Positions 29,780 to 39,388 are shown, counted from the stretch's first letter. The stretch is DNA of 64,000 nt from Sphingobium sp. 15-1 (GCF_013375535.1 NZ_JABXJG010000003.1:558001-622000); one strand, 5' to 3'. Numbers and translations are program-made. The notes: generated by a model not told the origin, from the letters alone.

Positions 29780-31681
29780 TTGACGTCCAATTCCTATGCA
29801 GAAACCTATGGGCGTTCTGTTTCCATGCCGGAGGAATTCTGGCTCGAAGCGGCTGGTGCGGGCTGGTGGCAGGACGTGCCGCGCACTGCCCTCGACATGG
29901 ACGGCGCGCCCGCGGGTGCGTGGTTTCCCGACGCCACCACCAATATGTGTGTGGCCGCACTCGATCGGCATATTGACGAAGGTCGGGGAAACGACGTCGC
30001 ACTGATCCACGAGTCTGCGTATGAGCATAGAAACGAAACGTTCAGCTTCTCCCAACTCCGCGATCGGGTGGCGAAATTCGCCGGAGCGCTGATCGGTCAG
30101 GGCGTCAAAAAGGGCGATCCCGTCGTCATCTATATGCCGATGATCCCTGACGCGGTGGTCGCGATGCTCGCCTGCGCTCGCATAGGCGCACCACACTCGG
30201 TTGTATTTGGGGGCTTTGCCGGTTTCGAGCTTGCGTCACGCATTGACGATTGCCGGCCCAAGGCGATCGTGGCCAGCTCCTGCGGCCTCGAACCCGGTCG
30301 CGTCGTGCCATATGCACCGATGCTGTCAGAGGCGCTCTCAATCGCCAAACATGCCCCTGCCGTGGTCGTGGTCAAACAGCGCGAAGTTTGCCGCATGGAC
30401 ATGGCGGACGCCCGCTTCGTCGATTTCGACGCATTGGTCGAGGCGGCCGCCCCGGCAGAAGCTGTGATTGTTCCCTCCACCCATCCACTCTATATCCTTT
30501 ATACCTCGGGCACCACCGGCAACCCCAAAGGCCTGGTTCGGGACACTGGCGGCTATATGACCGCGCTGACCTGGTCGATGCGCAACATCTATGGCGCGAA
30601 AGCGGGCGACGTCTTCTGGGCGGCTTCGGATATCGGCTGGGTCGTGGGCCACAGCTACATCGTCTATGGGCCCCTCCTCAGCGGCTGCGCGACGATACTC
30701 TATGAGGGCAAGCCAGTCGGCACCCCCGATGCCGGCGCCTATTGGCGGCTGGTCGAAAAGCACGGCGTGTCGATATTATTTACCGCTCCCACGGCTTTGC
30801 GCGCGATCAAGCGTGATGACTTTGAAGGCGAATGGGTCCGGCGTTCCAATCTCGGGTCTTTGCGCGCTCTGTTCCTCGCAGGCGAACGCGCAGACCCGGA
30901 CACGGTGAAATGGGCTACGCACATTCTCGGCAAGCCGGTCATAGACCATTGGTGGCAGACCGAACTCGGCTGGCCTGCTCTTTCTTCTTTCCCCGGACTG
31001 GGAGACCACAGCACAAAGCTCGGCAGCGCGGGTCGCGCGGTCCCTGGATTCATATTCCATATCGTTGATGATGAGGGTTCGCCTGTTCGCGAGGGCAGCG
31101 AAGGGACATTGCTGATCAAGCAACCGCTGCCCCCCGGTTGCTCGCCCACCCTCTGGAATGCGGATGACCGCTTTCGTTCGGTTTATCTCGATGATTATCC
31201 GGGATATTATCTTACCGGCGATGCCGCCATGCGCGATGCCGATGGCTTCATCCATGTTATGGGGCGGACCGACGATGTCATCAATGTCGCCGGTCATCGG
31301 CTTTCCACAGGTGCAATGGAAGAGATATTGGCGGAGGATGCCGATGTCGCGGAGTGCGCGGTTGTCGGCGCGGCGGATAAGCTGAAGGGGCAGGCGCCGA
31401 TTGGCCTCATCGTGCTTAAGGCCGGACGCGCGCCCGATCCCGCCGAAATCGAAGCGCGGCTGGTAAAGGCCGTGCGTGACCGCATCGGTCCGGTCGCTGC
31501 GTTCAAGCAGGTGACGATCGTGTTGCGCCTGCCCAAGACGCGTTCCGGCAAGGTGTTGCGCAGAACGATGCGCGCAATAGCCGACGGTCGACCTTATTCC
31601 ATTCCGCCGACGATCGATGATCCCGCTGCGCTGGACGAGATCAAACAAGCGCTGACGCAGCCATCGACCGTCCGGGAATGA
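29780..31681 (+). CDS. prpE: Propionyl-CoA synthetase-like acyl-CoA ligase
   Basis: 633 residues from TTG 29780, chosen because GGAGAG lies just upstream and the product then begins TSNSYAETYGRS like other PrpE proteins. ANL superfamily: P-loop YILYTSGTTGNPKG near 248, WWQTELGWP near 408, YYLTGDAAMRDADGFIHV near 488, and the adenylation lysine in KTRSGKVLRR near 607. Activates propionate, or acetate and other short acids, with ATP. Followed after 22 bp by a second AMP-forming ligase on the same strand. Substrate assignment is by overall resemblance. Confidence 0.85.
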   Translation: MTSNSYAETYGRSVSMPEEFWLEAAGAGWWQDVPRTALDMDGAPAGAWFPDATTNMCVAALDRHIDEGRGNDVALIHESAYEHRNETFSFSQLRDRVAKFAGALIGQGVKKGDPVVIYMPMIPDAVVAMLACARIGAPHSVVFGGFAGFELASRIDDCRPKAIVASSCGLEPGRVVPYAPMLSEALSIAKHAPAVVVVKQREVCRMDMADARFVDFDALVEAAAPAEAVIVPSTHPLYILYTSGTTGNPKGLVRDTGGYMTALTWSMRNIYGAKAGDVFWAASDIGWVVGHSYIVYGPLLSGCATILYEGKPVGTPDAGAYWRLVEKHGVSILFTAPTALRAIKRDDFEGEWVRRSNLGSLRALFLAGERADPDTVKWATHILGKPVIDHWWQTELGWPALSSFPGLGDHSTKLGSAGRAVPGFIFHIVDDEGSPVREGSEGTLLIKQPLPPGCSPTLWNADDRFRSVYLDDYPGYYLTGDAAMRDADGFIHVMGRTDDVINVAGHRLSTGAMEEILAEDADVAECAVVGAADKLKGQAPIGLIVLKAGRAPDPAEIEARLVKAVRDRIGPVAAFKQVTIVLRLPKTRSGKVLRRTMRAIADGRPYSIPPTIDDPAALDEIKQALTQPSTVRE

Positions 31682-31703
31682 GTTAAATCACAGGATAGAG
31701 AAT

Positions 31704-33323
31704 ATGATGACCGGTTCCATGACGATGATGCCGTTCAGGATTATCGACCTGTTGCGACATGCAGCAACCAATCATTCAGATGCGCAGATCGTTTCACGCC
31801 GTGTGGAAGGAGACATACATCGCTATACTTACAGCGATGCCTACAAGCGCGTGTGCAAACTGGCGCGCGCGCTCGAAGCGCTTGGCGCGAAAACCGGAAC
31901 GCGCGTCGCGACATTGGCCTGGAACACCCACCGCCATTTTGAGCTTTATTACGGCGTTGCCGGGATAGGCGCCATCTGCCACACGCTCAATCCCCGCCTT
32001 TACGCCGAACAGATAGCGTGGATCGCAAATCACGCCCAGGACGAAATCCTGTTCTTCGACATAAGCTTCGTGGATCTGATCAAGGAATTGCTGCCGCAGT
32101 TCAAGACCATCAAAACGCTCGTTATCATGGGCGATGCGCAAGCGGCTCGAGATGCCGGCATTCAAGGCCTGCTCAGCTATGAAGAACTGCTGGCCACGCA
32201 ATCGGACGCGCCGATCGAATGGCCTGCAATCGATGAAAACAGCCTTAGCGGCCTGTGCTACACCTCCGGTACCACCGGCAATCCCAAGGGCGTTGCCTAC
32301 ACGCACCGGGCAGTGGTGATCTGCGCCTATGCCAGCGCGCTCCCCGATCATCTCAATCTATCGGCGCGGGAAACCGTGATGCCGATCGTGCCAATGTTCC
32401 ATGTCAACGCGTGGGGATTTCCCTATACGCTCGCCATGGTCGGCGCGAAAATCGTGTTCCCGGGACCCAACCTTGATGCGGCGAGCCTTTATGAACTGTG
32501 CGAAACGGAAAAGGTGACGCTCGCGGCCGGCGTGCCCACAATCTGGATGAACATGGTCGAACATTTGAGGAAGACGAACAGCGAACTAAGCACGCTCAAA
32601 CGCATTTCCACGGGTGGCGCCCAGGTCAGCCCCGCCCTGATCCGCGCGTATCAGGCTGATCGCGGCATCGAAATGCTGCAGGGCTGGGGCATGACCGAAA
32701 CCGCTGCTATCGGAACATTTTGCCGGCTGAAGCCCAAGCATGACACATGGTCCGACGAGGACAGGATCGCCTATCAGACGAAGCAGGGCCGCGCCGTCTA
32801 TGGGGTTGAGCTGCAAATCGAGGACGATGAAGGCAATATATTGCCGAATGACGGCGAAACCTATGGCCATCTGTTCATTCGCGGTCACTGGGTCATCGAC
32901 CAATATGTGGGCGGCAAGGCCGGCGCGCGTGCCGACGGGTGGTTCGACACCGGCGACATTGCTACGATCGATGTTGACGGATATATGCACATCGTCGACC
33001 GCGCCAAGGATGTCATCAAGTCGGGCGGCGAGTGGATCAGTTCGGTCGACCTTGAAAATGCCGCCATGGATCACAAGGCTATTGCAGAGGCGGCGGTGAT
33101 CGGAATTCCTCATCCCAAATGGGACGAGCGGCCATTGCTGATATGCGTGCGCCGTACCGGTTTCATCGTGTCGGCGGAGGAGCTTCGCGATTTTCTCGCC
33201 AATAAGGTTGCGAAATGGTGGCTGCCTGAAAAAATCGAGTTCGTCGAAGAGCTGCCGCACGGGCCGACGGGGAAGCTGTTGAAAACGACGCTGCGTGCCC
33301 AATTTGCCGTGCTGCAGGAGTGA
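31704..33323 (+). CDS. Medium/long-chain fatty-acyl-CoA ligase (AlkK-like)
   Basis: 539 residues. AMP-dependent ligase with P-loop CYTSGTTGNPKGVAYTHRA near 184, GWGMTETAAIGTF near 330, GWFDTGDIATID near 412, and the C-terminal lysine in GPTGKLLKTTLR near 523. The opening (IIDLLRHAATNH) and overall length match AlkK-type medium-chain acyl-CoA ligases. It would commit the acid made by the aldehyde dehydrogenase to beta-oxidation. Co-transcribed with the PrpE-like gene. Confidence 0.88.
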   Translation: MMTGSMTMMPFRIIDLLRHAATNHSDAQIVSRRVEGDIHRYTYSDAYKRVCKLARALEALGAKTGTRVATLAWNTHRHFELYYGVAGIGAICHTLNPRLYAEQIAWIANHAQDEILFFDISFVDLIKELLPQFKTIKTLVIMGDAQAARDAGIQGLLSYEELLATQSDAPIEWPAIDENSLSGLCYTSGTTGNPKGVAYTHRAVVICAYASALPDHLNLSARETVMPIVPMFHVNAWGFPYTLAMVGAKIVFPGPNLDAASLYELCETEKVTLAAGVPTIWMNMVEHLRKTNSELSTLKRISTGGAQVSPALIRAYQADRGIEMLQGWGMTETAAIGTFCRLKPKHDTWSDEDRIAYQTKQGRAVYGVELQIEDDEGNILPNDGETYGHLFIRGHWVIDQYVGGKAGARADGWFDTGDIATIDVDGYMHIVDRAKDVIKSGGEWISSVDLENAAMDHKAIAEAAVIGIPHPKWDERPLLICVRRTGFIVSAEELRDFLANKVAKWWLPEKIEFVEELPHGPTGKLLKTTLRAQFAVLQE

Positions 33324-33363
33324 ATAATCTGCTTTGCCCTGGGGGTGCGGCGGTCTCGTTCCG

Positions 33364-33450
33364 CCCCCTTCAACGTTTCACGCGTGATGGCGAGCTGTTG
33401 GGTCTGTTTCATCCCTCGATGGAGGCGGACGTCGCTATAGAGCCGCTCTA
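33364..33450 (-). pseudogene. Acyl-CoA dehydrogenase C-terminal remnant
   Basis: The minus strand reads LERLYSDVRLHRGMKQTQQL then AITRETLKGAE, closely paralleling the extreme C-terminus of acyl-CoA dehydrogenases, including the one ending at 11334 (ERFYRDVRPLRIYEGTSQIQ). The catalytic EG is replaced by RG, no upstream part of the gene remains, and the frame continues past the usual stop. It is a scar of a lost acyl-CoA dehydrogenase gene, left by deletion or recombination. Confidence 0.65.
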
Positions 33451-33503
33451 GGCGGCGTAGACAAATTCAAGACCGCCGGACTGAGTGATTTGGGTGGGAA
33501 GCG

Positions 33504-33550
33504 GACGTTAAAATCCTCCCCATCGGTAGATGGGGAGGATTAAGAACGTC
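33504..33550. repeat. Long two-part inverted repeat
   Basis: Perfect 12-bp arms AATCCTCCCCAT (33512-33523) and ATGGGGAGGATT (33530-33541) around a six-base loop, with an outer stem GACGTT (33504-33509) / AACGTC (33545-33550). Neither side has the U-tract of a normal terminator. It may mark the end of a lost IS200/IS605-like element, whose ends form such hairpins, or serve as a bidirectional terminator between the convergent genes. Confidence 0.6.
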
Positions 33551-33782
33551 AGCTATTGACCATTTCCCGACATTCCGAATTTGTCCAGGCGGCCTAGAAG
33601 CACATCCTGGAAGTGGGGTTGGACTAATTTTCGGTGGTCTGGGCATCTCCCAGCCCCGGCCTTCGGCCTTTCAACCGGCCGAGCCGTTTGCGAGAGTCGA
33701 TGTCGCTCAATTCATCTTCTCCGACATGGCGATGAGCGGCGGTTCAAGGATCGGCAATTCCACCGCCCCCCGAATCTCCCCG

Positions 33783-35225
33783 CTAGGCATTTTCGATAGC
33801 GCGCCCCCCGCCCCGGACGAGGAACAGCATGGCAAAACCGATTGCCAACAGCAGCAATAGCATTACGAAGCCGCCCTGCTGCGTTCCCGATATCCGGGTA
33901 CCCATATTGACGAGTGTGGGCGCAAGCCAGGCAGTCGCCACGCCCGAGAGCGCGTATATGCCAAAGAATGTGCCCGTCTGTTCGGGCGGCGTCAGTCTCG
34001 TCAGCAAGGTTCGGCTGGAGGCATATTGCCCGGTGATGAACATCGCATTGGAAAAATTCACAAGCAAATAGAATAGGTCGGGCCATGTATTGAAGAACGG
34101 AACATCCCAGAGAGGCGAGTGGGTGGAAGGATCATAGGACCAGAAAAAGAAAATCCGGTCAGGCCGCATCCCGATCATCGATCCAAGACCAAGCATCGCC
34201 ACGAAGATAGAAATCCGTAGCGAGGTTTTTGGCCCGAATGCCGCATCCATCCACCGCGCGACAAAGCCGCCAAGCACGGCCACAGTGCTCAGGAGTATAC
34301 CGAATAGCAGCATTTCCATCGCACTCCATTTCATCACACCAACGGCAAAGAGACCCCCATAGATCAACACGCCATTCATTCCGTCGACAAAGAACATGCG
34401 CGCGCCCATGAAGATGGCCGCATTCTTGAAATGGCTGATCGTCTTCACCATCCGGAAAAGCTCTAGCGCCCCCTCCTTGAGCGCCTGCATGGGCCGCACG
34501 CCCGTCGATGGCGCATCGGGCGCCAGAAGGAAGAAGGGTATGGACCCGCACAGCAACAATCCGGCCGACATGAGCGCCACCACCCGCTCATGTTCATGCA
34601 TGGCGGTATCGAGCCCGAACAATGGGACGGAGGGTACCCAGCCCCACTCTACAGTCCCAGGCAGCGCGAAGGCCCAGGCCGTAAAACCGAGCGCGAGAAC
34701 CGCAAACAGATTACCCATTGAAAGCGCGAGGCTCGATGCCCGGTGCGCCCCTTGGAGTCCAGCAGCGCGAACGAGCAGGGAATTGTGGAGAATTTCGGTA
34801 TAGTTGAAGAGCACTTGCGCCAGGGAGGCGAACAGCATCACCGTGGACACCGAAAGGCCGGACCCGTCGGGCTTGCCCCACCATAGGGCGGCCGTGGACC
34901 CGAACATCAAACTGATGACGATGCCCAGCAGCCGCTTGCGCGCACCGAGGCGATCGATCGACGCCCCCAGAAATGGGGCCGTCGCCATGACAACCCAACC
35001 GATGATCTGCTGCCAGTGGGAAATGACTTCCTGCCCCTTCACCGGATCACCGACGAGCGTCCGGGAGACGTAGGGCATGTAGATATAAATGGTGATCAGG
35101 ATGAGGAAAGGCGTGCGTCCTCCTTCGAAGAAGGCCCAAGCAACGCCGCCGCGATTCAACTTCCCTTTATTGCCGATGTCGACCGTTCCATGGGAAACGG
35201 GCTGCGCCGCTACCATTGCTTCCAT
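33783..35225 (-). CDS. MFS transporter (UMF1/Atg22-like)
   Basis: 480 residues from ATG 35225, which has GGAGAG eight bases upstream; a GTG at 35234 is possible. About 11-12 hydrophobic segments; the N-terminal GGVAWAFFEGGRTPFLILI and the loop SIDRLGARKRLLG are typical of the MFS branch related to UMF1/Atg22-like and sugar-cation carriers. Inner-membrane carrier, plausibly importing the substrate or exporting an intermediate of the pathway. Convergent with the ligases. Confidence 0.82.
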   Translation of the reverse strand: MEAMVAAQPVSHGTVDIGNKGKLNRGGVAWAFFEGGRTPFLILITIYIYMPYVSRTLVGDPVKGQEVISHWQQIIGWVVMATAPFLGASIDRLGARKRLLGIVISLMFGSTAALWWGKPDGSGLSVSTVMLFASLAQVLFNYTEILHNSLLVRAAGLQGAHRASSLALSMGNLFAVLALGFTAWAFALPGTVEWGWVPSVPLFGLDTAMHEHERVVALMSAGLLLCGSIPFFLLAPDAPSTGVRPMQALKEGALELFRMVKTISHFKNAAIFMGARMFFVDGMNGVLIYGGLFAVGVMKWSAMEMLLFGILLSTVAVLGGFVARWMDAAFGPKTSLRISIFVAMLGLGSMIGMRPDRIFFFWSYDPSTHSPLWDVPFFNTWPDLFYLLVNFSNAMFITGQYASSRTLLTRLTPPEQTGTFFGIYALSGVATAWLAPTLVNMGTRISGTQQGGFVMLLLLLAIGFAMLFLVRGGGRAIENA

Positions 35226-35504
35226 GACACACACTCTCCACAGTCGGCAGAGACACCATTCTCGCCATTTTCTTCATTTCGCCGGTTGTTCGGCCCTCAC
35301 GCCGGCAAAACATGTGAGCCAAAGCAGATTCCGTGTGATTGAGTTTGAGCCCGGCCGGTGAAAAGAAATTGCTGCGGAACGTCGGCTAATTGGCTTTTCA
35401 CGCCAATGAACGATGCAACCGGCGTTATACATGGTTGCCTGAAGCAAAAATCTAGAACGACTTATCAAACCCACAAAAAGGGGAAGTCTGGAAAAGAACT
35501 CTGA

Positions 35505-36527
35505 TCAGCCAATCCTGATCAACATCTTGCCCACATTGCCGCCCGTGAAGAGCTGGAGGAAACCATCAAGAGCATTTTCAATGCCCTCTATCACCGTCTC
35601 TTCCCACCTGATTCGACCTTCGGCAATCCATTGGAGCATGTCGCGCAGGAAAGCTTCTTTCAATCCCGGCGTACGTGCCGCAAGCGTCGAGTTGATATAT
35701 CCTTCCATGCGGATGCTCTTCAGGACGATATTGATGATGTTGCAGGGGCCAGGCCGGCGTCCGACATCGTTATAGGTGGCAATCATCCCGCATTCGACGA
35801 AACGCGCGAATTGATTGGCCGTTTCCAACGCCACCTCCAGATGTTCTGCGCCAACATTATCGAAATAGATATCGATCCCCCTCGGCGCGGCCGCCTGCAC
35901 AGCTTCCAGTAGGTTGGGGACCGTCTTGTAGTTGATCGCATGATCGACGCCACGACCGAGCACCCATGCGCATTTTTCTTCGGATCCCACTGAAGCCACG
36001 ACATTCAGGCCCTTGATCTTAGCTATTTGGCATACATAGGAACCCACTGCGCCTGCCGCGCCGGATACGAATATGGTTTCGCCCGGCACCGGCTGGCCCA
36101 AATGAAGAAGACCGGAATAGGCTGTTAATCCCGGCATGCCCAGCACACCCAGAAAGGCTTGCTCGTCTATTCCCGGCGGACAATCGATCTTTTCGAGTTG
36201 ATCGGCAGGCGCAGTGAATGCCTCGCGCCAACCCATGAAAGAAAGCACCAGGTCGCCCCGACTGAAAGCCGGATCGGCCGACTCGAGCACCTCGCCCACG
36301 GCGGTGCCGTCCATCGCTTCCCCCAGACTGAACGGCGGAATATAGCTGTCTTCCATCCCGATCATTCGCGGGCGCATATAGGGATCGACCGACATCCAGC
36401 GGTTGCGCACCAGAACCTCGCCGGGACCGGGGCCACCAACGTCAACCGTTCGCATCTCAAAATTCTCGGGCGTGGGCATGCCATTTGGACGCGACATCAG
36501 GTGCATTTGACGAGACTTGAGACTCAT
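35505..36527 (-). CDS. NADP-dependent CurA/LTB4DH-like oxidoreductase
   Basis: 340 residues, zinc-less medium-chain reductase related to curcumin reductase CurA and leukotriene B4 12-hydroxydehydrogenase. Features: VRNRWMSVDPYMRPRM near 40-55, NADPH motif SGAAGAVGSYVCQIAK near 154, DIYFDNVGAEHLEVAL near 215. Reduces carbon-carbon double bonds conjugated to a ketone or aldehyde. It is the right-hand limit of the catabolic region and is separated from the MFS gene by 280 bp. Confidence 0.87.
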   Translation of the reverse strand: MSLKSRQMHLMSRPNGMPTPENFEMRTVDVGGPGPGEVLVRNRWMSVDPYMRPRMIGMEDSYIPPFSLGEAMDGTAVGEVLESADPAFSRGDLVLSFMGWREAFTAPADQLEKIDCPPGIDEQAFLGVLGMPGLTAYSGLLHLGQPVPGETIFVSGAAGAVGSYVCQIAKIKGLNVVASVGSEEKCAWVLGRGVDHAINYKTVPNLLEAVQAAAPRGIDIYFDNVGAEHLEVALETANQFARFVECGMIATYNDVGRRPGPCNIINIVLKSIRMEGYINSTLAARTPGLKEAFLRDMLQWIAEGRIRWEETVIEGIENALDGFLQLFTGGNVGKMLIRIG

Positions 36528-36696
36528 GGAAGAAACTCCGGGATATTTTTCTTCTCGAAATGCCGCTCCGCCGGGCCGCGGGCCGCTTGGACATTTTAAT
36601 AGCAGGCCGGCCGGTAAACTTGATAAGGCACGCCAGAGATTTACCCTTGGATGCCGCTTCTATCAGGACAAAGCTTGCTACCCATGCAGCGCTGGC

Positions 36697-36909
36697 GCAG
36701 AAGATTATGAACCCAATAGCTGGGGCGCGGAACAGGGCGGACCGCGCCAAGACCCAGTTCGCGGCTTCCGCAGCTTCTCCGAGAGCGCGGACGGCCCGAA
36801 GCAGCGCGTACGCTCGGACAGCTTCGCCGATCATTATAGCCAGGCCCGGCAATTCTTCATCGGTCAGACACCTATCGAGCAGAAACATATCAGCGACGCG
36901 CTGGCATTG
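36697..36909 (+). pseudogene. Catalase C-terminal remnant
   Basis: Reads YEPNSWGAEQGGPRQDPVRG, GFRSFSES, then FADHYSQARQFFIGQTPIEQ and KHISDALAL: the C-terminal catalase-related segment (heme catalase, PF06628 region). The heme domain with the catalytic His and the proximal Tyr is absent, and homology stops at about 36909. The reading frame happens to stay open from here through to the end of pcm. Confidence 0.75.
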
Positions 36910-37254
36910 GACCGGTTCCGAGCGGAACATGGCTCCCTCATCAGGGGTTTCATAATCACCCAGAATAGAAGACAGCGGCGCGCAATCATGGCCGTCACTG
37001 GATGGAAGTTGGATCGAAAGGATGGCGCAACACTGATCCGACATGCGTCGCGGTCATTGCAAGCATGGCCATCGACGAGCACAATGTTACGGCGGAAAGA
37101 CTTATGGTCTATGACCAGCGCCGTCCCGCATGGCTATGGGCAGAAACGCTCGGTATATTCATCCCTCATGAGGACGCAGCCGATGTCCAAGGTAGCTACG
37201 CAGGTTTGGCGTCCTGCCCGGGCTCCCCGACAGCAATTCAGGCAGGAGGTTCAC

Positions 37255-37941
37255 TTGACTGATTTCATCAAGCTGCGCGAGAGGATGGTGAGGCTGCACC
37301 TGAAGCGCCGGGGCATCCGGGACAAGCGCGTGCTCGCCGCGATGCTCGCCGTGCCACGCGAACGGTTTGTGCGCGAAGGACTGGAAGAATTTGCCTATGA
37401 GGATTCCGCGCTGCCCATCGAGCAGGAGCAGACGATTTCCCAGCCCTACATCGTGGCCGCCATGGTCGAGGCCGCCGAAGTGCGACCAGGAGACCATGTT
37501 CTCGAAGTCGGCGCGGGATCAGGCTATTCCGCCGCGGTGCTGGGACAGATCGCCAAACAGGTCATAGCCATCGAGCGCCACTCTGCGCTGGCGAAACTTG
37601 CGGCCGCGCGGATGGCAACGCTTGGTTATCACAATGTCGATGTCCGCGCAGGCGACGGCACGCGTGGCGCCCCGGAGGACGCGCCCTTTGACGCGATCCT
37701 TGTGGCGGCGGGCGGGCCCTACATTCCCGGCACGCTCAAGGAGCAATTGAAAATCGGCGGCATTCTGATTATTCCGGTGGGCGATCCGGGCGAGCAGAAG
37801 CTGTGCAAGGTCATGCGCATTGGCCAGGACCGCTATTATGAAGAGAATCTGGGCGCCGTTATGTTCGTGCCGCTGATCGGCGCGCATGGCTGGCAGGAGG
37901 ATGGCAGCCGTGCGGCGAGCGGGGGCGGCGCCTCGAAATAA
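37255..37941 (+). CDS. pcm: Protein-L-isoaspartate O-methyltransferase
   Basis: 228 residues from TTG 37255, chosen for its GGAGG five bases upstream and because family homology starts here; the same frame is open back to 36517 through the catalase remnant. SAM-dependent repair of isoaspartyl residues: VPRERFVREGLEEFAYEDSA near 31-50, SQPYIVAAMVEAAE near 62-75, SAM motif VLEVGAGSGYSAAVLGQ near 82-98. Cytosolic. The C-terminal WQEDGSRAASGGGASK is a short flexible tail. Confidence 0.88.
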   Translation: MTDFIKLRERMVRLHLKRRGIRDKRVLAAMLAVPRERFVREGLEEFAYEDSALPIEQEQTISQPYIVAAMVEAAEVRPGDHVLEVGAGSGYSAAVLGQIAKQVIAIERHSALAKLAAARMATLGYHNVDVRAGDGTRGAPEDAPFDAILVAAGGPYIPGTLKEQLKIGGILIIPVGDPGEQKLCKVMRIGQDRYYEENLGAVMFVPLIGAHGWQEDGSRAASGGGASK

Positions 37942-38363
37942 ACTCTGCGCGCCGGAGCAGCCGGCCCAGACTCGGTGCGATCAAGCAACACGCGACGGAG
38001 ACGCTGGCGATGCTGGCTGCAACTGCATTTGCCGGGTAGAGCATCGTGAATGTCCAGCCTACTCGCTAAGCTCCCGGACCAGTCAGGCGGCAGGGCCCAG
38101 AGCCGCCTGATGATCATAGCTATCGCCGGTCCTCGCCGTCATGCCAAGGAAGGTCGATTGACGGCATATTGATAGAATGTCGATGCACCATATCCTCGAA
38201 CGAAATGGCTCGCCTACTCGGTTATATGGAAGTCAGATCTACGCAACCATGCCATGCCGCAGTCGTTGGCGCTACTCGTCTTAACCTGTGTAATATCTAA
38301 TTTACAATTTCCGAGATTACAGGCATTAGGCGCGCAATATTCCTCGAAGATGGGTCCGCAATC
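37942..38363. other. Gap upstream of mucR-like gene
   Basis: No gene seen. The last 90 bp before the MucR gene are AT-rich (TAATATCTAATTTACAATTT around 38291-38310), the kind of DNA MucR proteins bind, so autoregulation is plausible. No clear -35/-10 pair was fixed. Confidence 0.4.
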
Positions 38364-39074
38364 ATGGCCGACAACAATTCTCCTGACATCACCGCCCTTA
38401 CCGTACAGTTGGTTAGCGCCTTCGTTTCCAACAACTCAGTCGCGAGTGATGATCTGGCTGGCCTGATCAAGTCGACCCGCGCCGCTCTGACCAACGAGCT
38501 CAATCCGGTGATCGCCGCGCCGGAAACCCCTGCCTACACGCCTGCGGTTTCGGTGCGCAAGAGCGTGTCGTCGCCCGACCACATCCTCAGCCTTATCGAC
38601 GGCAAGCCATATAAGACACTGAAGCGCCACCTGGCCGCCAACGGTCTCACCGCCGATGAATATCGTGCGAGATACAAACTTCCCAAAAGCTATCCAATGG
38701 TGGCGGCAAGCTACTCGGATACGCGCCGTGCGGTCGCTGCAAAGATCGGCTTGGGTCGCAAACCGGTGACATCGGCTGTCCCGGCTGCGGAGAGCCGGCC
38801 TGCCGCTGCTGCCGCACCGAGCGCATCTGCTCCGGCAAAGGCGCCTTCCAAGTCGGCAACACCCAAGAACGGCTCCACTGCTCCTGCCTCCCCTGCCAAG
38901 ATCGAGAGCGTTGCCAAGAAGGCGAAGGCGGCGCCCAAGTCCAAGTCGGCGGCGACTTCCAAGGTTGTGCGCCCTAAGGCGGAGAAGAAACCCGTGAAGT
39001 CTGCTGAGACGATCGCTCCCGCAGTGATTGGCGACGCGAAGCCGAAAGCCGAAGCGGTCCTGGCAAAAGCCTGA
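38364..39074 (+). CDS. MucR/Ros-family regulator with histone-H1-like tail
   Basis: 236 residues. Residues 1-135 match MucR/Ros nucleoid regulators: the N-terminal oligomerisation helix LTVQLVSAFVSNNSV, the DNA-binding module DGKPYKTLKRHLAANGLTAD, then YRARYKLPKSYPMVAASYSD. The cysteines of the classical zinc finger are missing (DHILSLIDG). Residues 136-236 are an Ala/Lys/Pro/Ser tail with many AK and KP repeats, as in histone H1 or AlgP. Most MucR proteins are about 140-150 residues, so the tail is extra and probably binds DNA non-specifically. A strong terminator follows. Confidence 0.88.
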   Translation: MADNNSPDITALTVQLVSAFVSNNSVASDDLAGLIKSTRAALTNELNPVIAAPETPAYTPAVSVRKSVSSPDHILSLIDGKPYKTLKRHLAANGLTADEYRARYKLPKSYPMVAASYSDTRRAVAAKIGLGRKPVTSAVPAAESRPAAAAAPSASAPAKAPSKSATPKNGSTAPASPAKIESVAKKAKAAPKSKSAATSKVVRPKAEKKPVKSAETIAPAVIGDAKPKAEAVLAKA

Positions 39075-39111
39075 ACTATCGATCGCTTGGTGACGTCGTG
39101 ACTTTCAGATC

Positions 39112-39138
39112 AGCCCCGCTCCGGCGGGGCTTATTTTT
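39112..39138 (+). terminator. Intrinsic terminator after the H1-tailed mucR gene
   Basis: Perfect 8-bp stem AGCCCCGC (39112-39119) / GCGGGGCT (39124-39131) with a four-base loop, followed by TATTTTT. It begins 37 bp after the stop codon. Confidence 0.85.
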
Positions 39139-39388
39139 GCGTCCGCCAATGCCATTAAAGAGAACCGATCACCGCCCGCGCATAGCAAAGTCCAGACCAG
39201 GTTGCGGACACTCGTGTCCTCAACCGCTTCCGAATGCTAGCCGGTCACATCCAGGCGAAAGCCATGCGGATCGCGTATCGACGCATTGTTAACAACCCAC
39301 ATGGAGGACGACAGCGGTCAGCCGGGCGGTTTTCTAGTCACCGGCTTGAGGGTAGCATCCGTTGGCATCATCGCCGCGCGGCTGCTCT

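Larger units (their letters stand above)
33324..33782. other. Gap without intact gene, carrying a duplicate scar and a long hairpin
   Basis: Between the convergent ligase and MFS genes. Contains the acyl-CoA dehydrogenase remnant (33364-33450) and the strong inverted repeat (33504-33550) listed separately; the remaining ~230 bp show no feature I can name. Confidence 0.5.

Noticed and set aside
36457..37044. A 195-codon minus-strand frame between the CurA-like gene and pcm
   Set aside because: Contains two hydrophobic stretches but no ribosome site; the opposite strand clearly carries a catalase remnant, so the minus reading is a shadow.
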